Below, one piece after another: positions 1 through 8,353 of a stretch of DNA of 64,000 nt. The DNA is from Rahnella inusitata_A (GTDB lineage Bacteria; Pseudomonadota; Gammaproteobacteria; Enterobacterales; Enterobacteriaceae), in assembly GCF_965118895.1 (NCBI RefSeq), contig NZ_CBCPJJ010000010.1, forward strand, positions 124,001-188,000, read 5' to 3'. Position 1 is the stretch's first letter. Every line of letters begins with the position of its first letter. The notes beneath the pieces are model-generated. The model made no database searches and was not told the origin of the DNA. It worked only from the letters and a program-made list of their open reading frames with translations. A program made the translations under genes and the position numbers.

Positions 1-100
1 CTCAACCACGGTAATAGCCGGCTAGGAATTTTCTCTTTCTGAATCTATCCTTTACATTCTCCCATATCAAGAATTTGTTGGTAAACAATAAGTTATCCTT

Positions 101-1783
101 GTGAATATAAACGTCGCTAGTTTGTTAAACGGGAATTACATCCTGTTATTATTTGTAGTTTTGGCGCTCGGTCTGTGCCTTGGAAAAGTGCGTCTGGGCT
201 CTGTCCAGCTCGGAAATTCTATCGGCGTATTAGTAGTTTCCCTGCTTTTAGGCCAGCAGCATTTCAGCATTAACACCGAAGCGTTGAATCTCGGCTTTAT
301 GCTGTTTATTTTCTGCGTCGGCGTTGAAGCCGGACCCAACTTTTTTTCGATTTTCTTCCGCGACGGCAAAAACTACTTCATGCTGGCGCTGGTGATGGTC
401 GGCACCGCCATGTTGCTGGCACTCGGACTTGGGCGGTTCTTCGGCTGGGACATCGGCCTCACCGCCGGCATGCTCGCCGGTTCCATGACCTCCACACCGG
501 TGCTGGTGGGCGCAGGAGATACGTTGCGCAATACCATGGGCGGCAACAAACTCCTCGGCCCTGAGCTGGATAACCTGAGCCTCGGCTACGCCCTCACCTA
601 TCTCATCGGGCTGGTCAGCCTGATCTTCGGTGCGCGTTACCTGCCAAAACTGCAACATCAGGATTTACCAACCAGCGCCCAGCAAATCGCCCGCGAACGC
701 GGTCTGGATACCGACAGCAAGCGCAAAGTCTATCTGCCGGTTATTCGCGCGTACCGCGTTGGCCAGGAACTGGTAGCCTGGGCTGACGGCAAAAACCTTC
801 GCGAACTGGGGATCTACCGCCAGACCGGATGCTATATCGAACGTATCCGCCGTAACGGGATTTTAGCAACGCCCGACGGTGACGCTGTGTTACAGGTCGG
901 CGATGAGATTTCGCTGGTCGGCTATCCGGATGCACATTCACGTCTGGATCCGAGTTTCCGCAACGGCAAAGAAGTCTTCGACCGCGACCTGCTCGATATG
1001 CGTATCGTGACTGAAGAAGTCGTGGTGAAAAACAATCATGCAGTCGGTAAACGTCTGAGCCAGCTAAATCTGACCGATCAGGGTTGCTTCCTTAACCGCG
1101 TCATCCGCAGTCAGATAGAAATGCCGATCGACGACAGCATTGTGCTCAATAAAGGTGATGTGTTGCAGGTCAGCGGTGATGCGCGTCGTGTAAAAAGTGT
1201 GGCAGACCGCATCGGGTTTATCTCTGTACACAGTCAGGTTACCGATTTACTGGCCTTCTGCGCCTTCTTTATCGTCGGCCTGATGATTGGCCTCATCACC
1301 TTCCAGTTTAAAAACTTCAGCTTCGGCATTGGTAATGCCGCCGGTCTGCTGTTCGCCGGTATCATGCTCGGCTTCCTGCGTGCCAACCACCCTACTTTCG
1401 GCTACATCCCGCAAGGTGCGTTGAACATGGTGAAAGAGTTCGGCCTGATGGTATTTATGGCGGGTGTCGGCCTGAGCGCAGGCGCGGGGATTAACAACGG
1501 GCTGGGTGCTATTGGCGGACAGATGCTGATTTCCGGGCTTATCGTCAGCCTGGTGCCGGTTATCATCTGCTTCATCTTTGGTGCTTATGTTCTGCGCATG
1601 AACCGGGCCTTGCTGTTTGGCGCGATCATGGGAGCACGAACCTGTGCGCCCGCGATGGAAATCATCAGTGATACCGCGCGAAGCAACATTCCGGCGCTCG
1701 GCTACGCCGGAACCTACGCTATCGCTAACGTATTACTGACGCTGGCCGGGACATTGATCGTCATCATCTGGCCGGGAGCATGA
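101..1783 (+). CDS. ybjL: YbjL-type putative transporter (AspT/YidE family)
   Basis: The protein has 560 residues and matches the length and sequence I remember for E. coli YbjL. An N-terminal membrane half (about residues 10-180, with the family motif SMTSTPVLVGAGDT near 130) is followed by two RCK_C/TrkA-C regulatory domains (about 205-375) and a second membrane half (about 380-560, with MGARTCAPAMEII). This is the duplicated aspartate:alanine exchanger architecture of the inner membrane. The substrate is unknown in the family. The start is GTG at 101, chosen because MNINVASLLNGNYILLLF aligns with the E. coli N-terminus. The gene stands alone; with ybjG and dacC further on, it recalls the E. 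coli 19-minute region. Confidence 0.93.
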   Translation: MNINVASLLNGNYILLLFVVLALGLCLGKVRLGSVQLGNSIGVLVVSLLLGQQHFSINTEALNLGFMLFIFCVGVEAGPNFFSIFFRDGKNYFMLALVMVGTAMLLALGLGRFFGWDIGLTAGMLAGSMTSTPVLVGAGDTLRNTMGGNKLLGPELDNLSLGYALTYLIGLVSLIFGARYLPKLQHQDLPTSAQQIARERGLDTDSKRKVYLPVIRAYRVGQELVAWADGKNLRELGIYRQTGCYIERIRRNGILATPDGDAVLQVGDEISLVGYPDAHSRLDPSFRNGKEVFDRDLLDMRIVTEEVVVKNNHAVGKRLSQLNLTDQGCFLNRVIRSQIEMPIDDSIVLNKGDVLQVSGDARRVKSVADRIGFISVHSQVTDLLAFCAFFIVGLMIGLITFQFKNFSFGIGNAAGLLFAGIMLGFLRANHPTFGYIPQGALNMVKEFGLMVFMAGVGLSAGAGINNGLGAIGGQMLISGLIVSLVPVIICFIFGAYVLRMNRALLFGAIMGARTCAPAMEIISDTARSNIPALGYAGTYAIANVLLTLAGTLIVIIWPGA

Positions 1784-1921
1784 CGTAACTCATTGAAGTG
1801 TAATATGGGAAAATAAAATCAATAATTTTTTTATATTTTTGCCACATGAAACGAACTTTTACAGAGGGCAGCAGTCTTAATTAGTGCCACTGCTTTTCTT
1901 TGAAGTCCCCAAATTTGGAGA

Positions 1922-1967
1922 GCCCGTGAATCCCGCCCTATTAGGTTCAAGATTCCCGGGTTTTTTA
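1922..1967 (+). terminator. Possible rho-independent terminator after ybjL
   Basis: An imperfect stem (GCCCGTGAATC paired with GATTCCCGGGT, one mismatch and one wobble) encloses an 18-nt loop and is followed by TTTTTTATTA. It lies about 140 bases past ybjL and just before the convergent VOC gene. Confidence 0.45.
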
Positions 1968-2005
1968 TTATCTGAATTTTGTCACCACACTCTCTGCAAC
2001 ACCCC

Positions 2006-2365
2006 TCAGTTCTCAATCACCCGCACCAGCGTTCCATCAATATCAATCATTACGCCCATTTTCATGCCCCATGACTGCGTTTCGGGCAGATGGACACAGG
2101 GACGCGTATGCGGATCTTCACCGATTCCGGCGGCCTTGAAATCCGCAAACATCGCATCGGCGTCATCGACGCGCAGGCAACAGCTGAACCAGCTGGTCGC
2201 CGGATCGAGGTCGGGATGCAGGAAAAATTCCAGGGTGATGCCGCCGCGAACCATGATCAGCCAGCTATCGTCGACGTAAGTTTTAGTGAAACCAAAGCTG
2301 CCATAAAAGCGCTGGGTTTCTTCAAAATTGCGGGAAGGAAGATTGGGTGTGGCGTGATCGGTCAT
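2006..2365 (-). CDS. VOC superfamily protein (glyoxalase/bleomycin-resistance fold)
   Basis: This 119-residue protein has the length of a single VOC monomer. The N-terminal LPSRNFEETQRFYGSFGF is the typical first beta-alpha unit, and the remainder (ITLEFFLHPDLDPA, CLRVDDADAMFADFKAAGI) follows the usual beta-alpha-beta-beta-beta pattern. Members of this family either bind a drug such as bleomycin as dimers or act as metal-dependent lyases or dioxygenases; I cannot tell which from the sequence. The start ATG at 2365 has GAGG seven bases upstream. It is monocistronic and convergent with ybjL. Confidence 0.8.
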   Translation of the reverse strand: MTDHATPNLPSRNFEETQRFYGSFGFTKTYVDDSWLIMVRGGITLEFFLHPDLDPATSWFSCCLRVDDADAMFADFKAAGIGEDPHTRPCVHLPETQSWGMKMGVMIDIDGTLVRVIEN

Positions 2366-2451
2366 GACGGGCCTCGGCGAATTTCAGGTTTATCAAAGGA
2401 TAAGCCATGATGCATGAGGTCGCAGGAAAATTAAACGTATAGCAGTAAAAC

Positions 2452-2477
2452 AAAAAACCCTTCCCGGCCGGGAAGGG
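2452..2477 (-). terminator. Strong terminator of the porin gene
   Basis: A perfect 20-base palindrome (arms CCCTTCCCGG / CCGGGAAGGG, 2458-2477) is followed on the minus strand by a run of six T. It lies 60 bases past the porin stop codon. Confidence 0.85.
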
Positions 2478-2536
2478 AAGGGAATTAGACACAGCAGACT
2501 AACAGGCCCGAATAAATGTGGGCAATAAACGGTTTA

Positions 2537-3649
2537 TCAGAACTGATAAACCAAACCTACCGCCACAATATCGTCAGTAGCAATACCGGCATCACGGGTC
2601 AGACGGGTGTCATCCATCAGGTTAATTTTGTAATCCACGTAGGTCAGCATGTTTTTGTTGAAGAAGTAAGACGCACCGACATCAACATACTTGGTCAGGT
2701 TTTGTTTACCATAACCTTCAACGTTTCTTGCGTGTGACTGAACGTAGGCAACGGATGGACGCAGTCCGAAGTCAAACTGGTACTGTGCAACGGCTTCGAA
2801 GTTCTGCGCTTTATCTGCATAACCGTAAGCCTTGCTGCCCGCTGAACCGAATCGGTTGGCGTTGTAGCTCTGGGTGTACATCGCTGCCAGATAAATATTA
2901 TTGGCATCGTATTTCAGGCCGCCGCTGTAAGCAGTGGCTTTGTCGCCGTTGCCCAGAATCGCTGAATTATTGCGACCGTTCTGTTCGTTGGTGCGGTCAG
3001 ATGCCATCATCGCAGCCGCTGCACTGAAGCCTTCGCCGAGGTCATAAGACAGGGACATGCCGTAGCCGTCGCCGTTTTGTGCCAGCACGTCGCGGCCGTT
3101 ATTCGTTTCAGTGGCGCTGCCATTTTTACCCTGATATTGCAGCGCGACGTCCAGACCATCGACCATGCCGAAGAAGTTCTGGTTACGGTAAGTCAGAACG
3201 CCGTTCGCACGCTGGAACATGAAGTTGTCTGCGCCGTAGGTGTCACCGCCGAACTCAGGCAGCACGTCGGTCCATGCGGCGACGTCGTACATCACGCCGT
3301 AGTTACGGCCGTAATCCAGTGAACCGAACTCAGCAAATTTCAGACCTGCGAAGCCCACACGGGTATAGTTATTCGCGTCATCGCTTTCAGCTTTGTTCAG
3401 CGCTGCCTGATATTCCCACTGGCCGTAACCAGTCAGTTCATTGCTGATTTGAGTTTCGCCACGCAGACCGAAACGCATATATGACTGGTCACCGTCGGAA
3501 CCGTTATCATTGGAAAAATAGTGCAAGCCGTCAATTTTACCGTAGAGGTCAAGTTTGTTGCCGTCTTTATTATAAATCTCAGCAGCGCCAGCGGTGCCTG
3601 CCATCATCAGTGCCGGGATCACCAGAGAAAGTACGCGTAATTTCATCAT
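2537..3649 (-). CDS. General trimeric outer-membrane porin (OmpC/OmpF/PhoE family)
   Basis: The 370-residue precursor has a signal peptide (MKLRVLSLVIPALMMAGTAGA, cleavage before AEIYNKDG), the mature start typical of enterobacterial porins, the loop-3 motif PEFGGDTY that lines the constriction zone, and the C-terminal phenylalanine (GLVYQF) recognised by the Bam machinery. It forms 16-stranded trimers for passive diffusion of small hydrophilic solutes. AAGGA lies 5 bases before the ATG at 3649; a second in-frame ATG at 3646 is also possible. The flanking genes are not those of E. coli ompC or ompF, so I give no symbol. The long AT-rich upstream region fits an OmpR-type regulated porin, but I could not define the boxes. 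Confidence 0.93.
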   Translation of the reverse strand: MMKLRVLSLVIPALMMAGTAGAAEIYNKDGNKLDLYGKIDGLHYFSNDNGSDGDQSYMRFGLRGETQISNELTGYGQWEYQAALNKAESDDANNYTRVGFAGLKFAEFGSLDYGRNYGVMYDVAAWTDVLPEFGGDTYGADNFMFQRANGVLTYRNQNFFGMVDGLDVALQYQGKNGSATETNNGRDVLAQNGDGYGMSLSYDLGEGFSAAAAMMASDRTNEQNGRNNSAILGNGDKATAYSGGLKYDANNIYLAAMYTQSYNANRFGSAGSKAYGYADKAQNFEAVAQYQFDFGLRPSVAYVQSHARNVEGYGKQNLTKYVDVGASYFFNKNMLTYVDYKINLMDDTRLTRDAGIATDDIVAVGLVYQF

Positions 3650-3695
3650 CAATATCCTTGATTAATTTATAAACTCTTTTTTTGTCATCCGACAA

Positions 3696-3724
3696 ATTAT
3701 AACTTCGTCACCGTGAGGATTTAT
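3696..3724 (-). promoter_or_regulatory. Candidate porin promoter
   Basis: On the minus strand a perfect TATAAT (-10) lies at 3701-3696, with a poor -35 (ATAAAT) 17 bases upstream. A good -10 with a poor -35 is what activator-dependent (OmpR-type) porin promoters show. This is inferred from spacing only. Confidence 0.35.
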
Positions 3725-4192
3725 ATCTTCATCAGGTCAGGAGCCGATGGACGTCAAATTAAACGAGGATAAGTTCCGTTGCAACCAGAAAATATTTGAA
3801 ATAGTTTTCGTTTAAGAATGATTTAGAAAAATAACGTTCGGCAATAATCCCATTAACATCTCCTGGCCGTATCGCCAATATTTCGCATAAGAAAATTCCA
3901 AAATTTAAATATAATATTAATTATTTTCAATGCGTTACCTGGATAGTTCGCACTGGTTTTTATAATTTCATTCTGTGTACATCTTATTAAAAAATGACTA
4001 TTTTAACGCACCACACCTCCCTTAACTCAGTATGTTCACCGTCAGGCAACCCCCAGGATTGTAAGGTTTTGTATAGTTTCAATTGTCTCTTAACGTTATT
4101 ATTGCGTTTCAAATAGTAATATTTTACCAATATGAATAAATTGATCCGGGGAAATAGTGCTTATTAATGCCATCAAATATTTTTCTGACAAT
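3725..4192. other. AT-rich gene-free region upstream of the porin
   Basis: About 470 bases of AT-rich sequence with no convincing ORF on either strand. It probably carries activator sites for the porin. I searched for a MicF-like sRNA 5' end and did not find one. Confidence 0.5.
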
Positions 4193-4219
4193 AAAAAACC
4201 ACCATGGCGGTGGTTTTTT
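4193..4219. terminator. Bidirectional terminator
   Basis: A run of A, the palindrome ACCACCATGGCGGTGGT-like stem (4199-4213) and a run of T make a symmetrical intrinsic terminator. It would end the minus-strand pair at 4244-5039, and any plus-strand transcript coming from the porin upstream region. Confidence 0.75.
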
Positions 4220-4243
4220 ATACTTTCTCGAACGCCGGTAATA

Positions 4244-4531
4244 TCACAAAATGCGTTCGAGCCGCTGATCTTTACCGCCTAAACGTCCGTCAGTCTGATT
4301 CCATTCCTTTTCGTACGCCTTATAAGCAAACACAAAGGCCTGATGGCCGTCTTCAAAATTCTGATCAGGGCGTTTGTGCCAGCCAGAATAAGCGTCATAA
4401 CGCAAAATTTCATATACGCCATCTGCCGGACGAATAAGGTAGGTGTAATGCTCACAATACTCCGGCGCATAAGGAATATCCTCGCCCTCTTCCAGAGTGA
4501 TGAACAGACCGCCGAGGCGTAATTTAATCAT
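4244..4531 (-). CDS. Small conserved-looking protein of unknown function (95 aa)
   Basis: I do not recognise this family. It is an acidic, tyrosine- and tryptophan-rich soluble protein beginning MIKLRLGGLFITLEEGED, with no signal peptide or membrane segment. It looks real because its start overlaps the end of the upstream GNAT gene by 8 bases and it is followed by a good terminator, so the two form a bicistron. It could be a partner or modifier of the acetyltransferase, but that is only inference from the overlap. Confidence 0.7.
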   Translation of the reverse strand: MIKLRLGGLFITLEEGEDIPYAPEYCEHYTYLIRPADGVYEILRYDAYSGWHKRPDQNFEDGHQAFVFAYKAYEKEWNQTDGRLGGKDQRLERIL

Positions 4532-5039
4532 TGATATCCTTTTTCATGATCCACAGCTTGGTGGTTTGCGTTTCGGTCACGTAGGCACTTTCAATCACCT
4601 GATGCATTCCCTGACGCAGATAGAACCCGATGGCGGGCAGATTACTTTGCAACACGTCCAGCCACAAGGCTGGCTGCTGACGCTCTCTGGCTGCGGCTTC
4701 GACGGCGGCAAACACTTGTGATCCTGCACCGCGCGAGCGACTTTGCGGCGTGAAATAGAGTTTGCACAGTTTAGCACCCTGGCCTTCTGCAAGTCCCAAA
4801 GGTTGATCAAAATGAAGTTTAGCAAACCCGATGGCATTGCCGTTTTCCAGCGCGATAATCCAGCGGTAACGGCTATCCTGCAAACTGATCTGCATTTCTT
4901 CATCGCCAAAATCATGTGCCAGAAAGGCTTCCAGTTCATGGCTATTGTGCCATAAATTGCCAAAATAGTGACGGTAGGTCTCCCTGCCCAGTTGTTGTAA
5001 CGTGATCAAATCGTCAATAAATGCCTGCCGAATATCCAC
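4524..5039 (-). CDS. GNAT-family N-acetyltransferase
   Basis: This 171-residue protein has the full GNAT layout: N-terminal beta1-alpha1 (MDIRQAFIDDLITLQQLGRE), the central strand LCKLYFTPQSRSRGAGSQV containing the acetyl-CoA pyrophosphate loop of the R/Q-x-x-G-x-G/A type (near residues 105-115), and the C-terminal ALWLDVLQSNLPAIGFYLRQGM strand-helix with the NxxAxxFYxxxGF-like signature. The acceptor substrate is unknown; small-molecule, peptide and protein N-acetylation all occur in the family. The start is GTG at 5039. It is translationally coupled to the 95-residue protein downstream. Confidence 0.85.
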   Translation of the reverse strand: MDIRQAFIDDLITLQQLGRETYRHYFGNLWHNSHELEAFLAHDFGDEEMQISLQDSRYRWIIALENGNAIGFAKLHFDQPLGLAEGQGAKLCKLYFTPQSRSRGAGSQVFAAVEAAARERQQPALWLDVLQSNLPAIGFYLRQGMHQVIESAYVTETQTTKLWIMKKDIND

Positions 5040-5126
5040 CCTGTTGCTCTCCCTTTCTGATTTTAATTACACTGTTCCGGCCAAAATGAATTGGCAATTA
5101 AGATTATTTTTATAGGAGTCATTCTT

Positions 5127-5861
5127 ATGACGCAAAACATTTACGACGATCAGGCTTTTTTTGAGGGTTATGCCCAGCTGGGCCGCTCGCAGTTCGGGCT
5201 TGACGGTGCGGCCGAATGGCCTTCACTGAAAGCGATGCTCAATAATGTAGAAGGTGGCCGGGTGGTCGATCTCGGGTGCGGTTACGGCTGGTTCTGCCGC
5301 GCTGCGCGCGAAATGGGTGCAGCTAAGGTGCTGGGGCTGGACGTGTCGGAGAAAATGCTGGCGAAGGCGCGATCAATGACATCAGACGCCGGTATTGACT
5401 ATGAGCGGCAAGATCTCGAAACGCTGACACTGCCGGAAAATGCGTTTGAACTGGCGTACAGCTCGCTGACGCTGCACTATATCGAAGCATTGCCTGCCCT
5501 GCTGGCACAGGTATACCGTGCGTTAACGCCCGGCGGATCTTTTGTTTTCTCGGCTGAACACCCGATCTATACCGCTGCGTCAAATCCCGGTTGGCATATT
5601 GATGAGCAAGGCCATAAAAGCTGGCCGGTCGATGGCTATCAGCGCGAAGGGAAACGCGTGACAAACTGGTTTGCCGAAGGCGTCATCAAACAGCATCGTA
5701 CGCTGGGCACCTATATCAGTTTGCTGATCAATGCAGGGTTTGTTATCCGCGAGCTATCCGAATGGGGGCCTTCCGCTGAACAGATCGCCGCCGTTCCTGC
5801 GCTGTCCGAAGAAGCCGAACGCCCGATGCTGTTCCTGATGTCCGTTCAAAAACCTCGCTAA
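5127..5861 (+). CDS. Class I SAM-dependent methyltransferase
   Basis: This 244-residue protein carries the SAM-binding motif I VVDLGCGYGWFCRAA (about residues 50-64), the acidic end of strand 2 (LGLDVSEKML), motif II/III features (LAYSSLTLHYIE) and the post-I helix, as in the UbiE/Methyltransf_11 group. The acceptor is unknown. I place the start at the ATG at 5127, because AGGAG sits 8 bases upstream; the longer reading from TTG at 5091 has no such signal. It is monocistronic and divergent from the GNAT pair. Confidence 0.85.
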   Translation: MTQNIYDDQAFFEGYAQLGRSQFGLDGAAEWPSLKAMLNNVEGGRVVDLGCGYGWFCRAAREMGAAKVLGLDVSEKMLAKARSMTSDAGIDYERQDLETLTLPENAFELAYSSLTLHYIEALPALLAQVYRALTPGGSFVFSAEHPIYTAASNPGWHIDEQGHKSWPVDGYQREGKRVTNWFAEGVIKQHRTLGTYISLLINAGFVIRELSEWGPSAEQIAAVPALSEEAERPMLFLMSVQKPR

Positions 5862-5921
5862 ACCCTCTTCAATGACCTCGTTCTACACGTTTTATTTCAC
5901 TTTTATGTCAGGCATTTTTGC

Positions 5922-5940
5922 CGGGAGGCTCGTCCTCCCG
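5922..5940. other. Perfect hairpin between the methyltransferase gene and ybjG
   Basis: CGGGAGG and CCTCCCG (7 bp) enclose CTCGT. There is no T-run on either side, so this is a weak or rho-assisted 3' end at best, located 60 bases past the methyltransferase stop. Confidence 0.4.
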
Positions 5941-6113
5941 CCTGCTTAAGGTTTTGTTAAGTTCCCCCGTATAAAATCAGTCACATCGGGAAACTATACA
6001 GTTCGTCAATGACTCTTCGTTTTCAGACGATCGCCCCTATACCTTAACGGCAGCATAAACTAACGTGGAACTCACTTTTAGATGTGTTGTCAGTCTGTTA
6101 CTGGAACATTTTT

Positions 6114-6139
6114 AAGGCTCTTTTAGCCTTTTGTTTTTT
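6114..6139 (+). terminator. Terminator-like hairpin in the ybjG leader
   Basis: AAGGCT and AGCCTT enclose a 5-nt loop and are followed by TTGTTTTTTG, ending only about 10 bases before the GAGGG ribosome site of ybjG. If transcription starts upstream, this would act as an attenuator; otherwise it may simply be part of the promoter region. Confidence 0.35.
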
Positions 6140-6157
6140 GTTGATGAGGGTACGTGT

Positions 6158-6763
6158 ATGGAGCAGTTGAACCATCTGCTTTTTTTATGGATTAACGCAA
6201 CGCCGGCTTCGCCAGAAGCACTGATTAAGCTGGCAATATTTTTGGCAGATGACCTGATAATGATTGTCCCCGTGTTGATTATCGGACTGTGGCTGTGGGG
6301 CCATCGTGAGCACATAGGTCAGCAACGCGAGCTGGTCAGCAAAACCGCCATAGCACTGTTGTTCGCGATGGCCACCGCCAAGGCCCTGTCGGAACTATTC
6401 CCACATGCACGCCCGTTTGTCGAAGGCATCGGCTACAACTTCCTGCATCATTCCCCTGACGATTCTTTCCCGAGCGATCACGGCACGGCGATCTTCACCT
6501 TCGCCCTGTCCTTCCTGTTCTGGCATCGTCTGTGGTCCGGCGCATTGCTGATGGTCACCGCGCTCGGCATTGCCTGGTCGCGGGTCTATCTCGGTGTGCA
6601 CTGGCCGCTGGATATGCTCGGAGGATTACTGGTCGGGATGCTCGGTTGCCTCTTCTCACAGCTGGTGTGGAACCTGTTCGGCGAGCAGATTAACGCGCTG
6701 ATGTGTAAGGTTTACCGCTTCGGATTTGCCTTTCCTATCCGCAAAGGTTGGGTACGCGGCTAG
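6158..6763 (+). CDS. ybjG: Undecaprenyl-diphosphatase YbjG (PAP2 family)
   Basis: This 201-residue inner-membrane protein dephosphorylates undecaprenyl pyrophosphate on the periplasmic side, recycling the lipid carrier for peptidoglycan and other surface glycans. The three phosphatase motifs are present: KALSELFPHARP (C1), PSDHGT (C2) and SRVYLGVHWPLDMLGG (C3), with five or six membrane segments. The C-terminus FPIRKGWVRG is almost that of E. coli YbjG. The start ATG at 6158 has GAGGG 7 bases upstream; an upstream in-frame start at 6131 would only add an unsupported nine residues. It is convergent with dacC, as in E. coli synteny. Confidence 0.93.
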   Translation: MEQLNHLLFLWINATPASPEALIKLAIFLADDLIMIVPVLIIGLWLWGHREHIGQQRELVSKTAIALLFAMATAKALSELFPHARPFVEGIGYNFLHHSPDDSFPSDHGTAIFTFALSFLFWHRLWSGALLMVTALGIAWSRVYLGVHWPLDMLGGLLVGMLGCLFSQLVWNLFGEQINALMCKVYRFGFAFPIRKGWVRG

Positions 6764-6787
6764 TGAAGAACTACAAATTCTGGATAT

Positions 6788-6820
6788 AAAAAAGCGAGGC
6801 TATCTGAGCCTCGCTTTTTA
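6788..6820. terminator. Bidirectional terminator between ybjG and dacC
   Basis: GCGAGGCT and AGCCTCGC (8 bp) with a 5-nt loop are flanked by an A-run on the left and a T-run on the right, so it serves both convergent genes. Confidence 0.9.
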
Positions 6821-6836
6821 TTTGCTACAACGTCAG

Positions 6837-8048
6837 TTATTTGCCGAATACGCTGCCAAACAGTCCGCTGATTTTCATCATCACAAAGTCCCAGATGCGG
6901 CTGAAGAAGCCCCCTTCTTTCACTTCCTGCAACGCCACCAGCGGACGTTGTTCAATAACTTTGCCGTCCAGACTGAAATCAACCGTACCGACTACCTGAT
7001 TTTTCGCCAGCGGTGCTTCGAGCTGCGGCGTGGTCAGGTTAAAGCTGGCTTTCAGGTTTTTCAGCTGGCCTTTAGGCATGGTGATTGACGCATTTTCCGC
7101 GACACCCAGCGGCACCATTTTCTCATCGCCGAACCAGACGCGCTGGCTGGTAAATGCATCACCGGCTTTGATTGGCGTCAGCGTCTCATAAAAACGGAAG
7201 CCCCAGGTCAGCAGGCTCTCACTTTCGTTAAAGCGGATACGGTCACTAGGCGCGCCCATTACTACCGCAATCAGACGCATACCGGTGGAATCACTGGCAG
7301 AAGACACTAAATTGTAGCCAGCGCCAGATGTGTAGCCGGTCTTAATGCCGTCAACGTTGAGGTTGCTGCTCCACAGCAGACGGTTACGGTTAATCTGCTT
7401 GATGTGGTTGAAAGTAAACTCTTTCTCTTTGTGCAGCGCATATTCTTCTGGCGTATCGCGGATCAGCGCCTGCGACAACAGGGCCATGTCGGTGGCCGAG
7501 GTGTACTGACCGTCAGCATCCAGCCCGTGTACCGTTTTGAAATGGGTGTTTTGCAGCTTCAGCTGCTCCGCGTAACGGTTCATCAGATTGACGAACGAAT
7601 CCTGGCTTCCCGCCACGAAGTCCGCCAGCGCGATGCTTGCATCGTTACCTGACTGGATAACAATGCCTTTATTGAGTTCTGAAACCGGCACGCGGTCGCC
7701 AGGTTTGAGGAACATCAGGGAAGAGCCGCGCAGCACCGGATTGCCGGTCGCCCAGGCATCGTTGCCTACGGAAACCAGATCGTCGGATTTTATTTTGCCG
7801 GATTTGATAGCCTGACCTACCACGTAGCTGACCATGATTTTACTCAGGCTGGCCGGATCGAGACGCGTATCTGGGTTAGATTCAGCGATGATTTTTCCGC
7901 TGTTGTAATCCATCAGCACCCAGGATTTTGCATTCACCTGAGGTGCCACCGGGGCGTTGTCGGCCTGAGCGGCAGGAAGGGACAGCAACATTACTCCGCC
8001 GCCCAGCGCGTATATAAAAGTCCGTTTGAATTGGGAAGAAATAGTCAT
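6837..8048 (-). CDS. dacC: D-alanyl-D-alanine carboxypeptidase DacC (PBP6)
   Basis: This 403-residue low-molecular-weight penicillin-binding protein removes the terminal D-Ala from peptidoglycan pentapeptides in the periplasm. A signal peptide ends near AQA/DN. The active-site motifs are SLSK (about residue 68), SGN (about 133) and KTG (about 238), here followed by Y, where related proteins usually have T or H. A C-terminal beta domain leads to the amphipathic anchor WDFVMMKISGLFGSVFG, which is closer to E. coli DacC than to DacA or DacD. It sits next to ybjG, as in E. coli. Confidence 0.93.
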   Translation of the reverse strand: MTISSQFKRTFIYALGGGVMLLSLPAAQADNAPVAPQVNAKSWVLMDYNSGKIIAESNPDTRLDPASLSKIMVSYVVGQAIKSGKIKSDDLVSVGNDAWATGNPVLRGSSLMFLKPGDRVPVSELNKGIVIQSGNDASIALADFVAGSQDSFVNLMNRYAEQLKLQNTHFKTVHGLDADGQYTSATDMALLSQALIRDTPEEYALHKEKEFTFNHIKQINRNRLLWSSNLNVDGIKTGYTSGAGYNLVSSASDSTGMRLIAVVMGAPSDRIRFNESESLLTWGFRFYETLTPIKAGDAFTSQRVWFGDEKMVPLGVAENASITMPKGQLKNLKASFNLTTPQLEAPLAKNQVVGTVDFSLDGKVIEQRPLVALQEVKEGGFFSRIWDFVMMKISGLFGSVFGK

Positions 8049-8353
8049 AGGTATCAGCGCTTTTGTCCGGGTTACTGAAATTTATCTTATCTTTCAATCA
8101 GATTGTGTAAGTCTGCAGGTGTAAAAACTACTGCTTTCCGGGCCGGGAATAAACCTTAATAGTGTAAAGATCTTAAGAATAGGTGAATTTTCTGATGCTT
8201 GCGCGAAACGTGCTGATGAAAAAAACCGCGCTGACGCCTTCATCAATCATATTGATGACCTCCCATATCACCCCAGAATGCATACAAAATCTCTATAACA
8301 ATAAGCACCTTACTTCCAACCGGACATCAACGTTTTGCGCGAAACGTCACACA
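8049..8353. other. Intergenic region between dacC and the LysR gene
   Basis: About 300 bases holding the dacC promoter region and the 3' end of the LysR gene. I see no convincing gene, strong hairpin or repeat. Confidence 0.5.

Noticed and set aside
3725..4219. Possible MicF-like antisense RNA upstream of the porin
   Set aside because: The terminator at 4193-4219 tempted me, but the conserved MicF 5' end (GCTATCATCATTA from memory) is absent.
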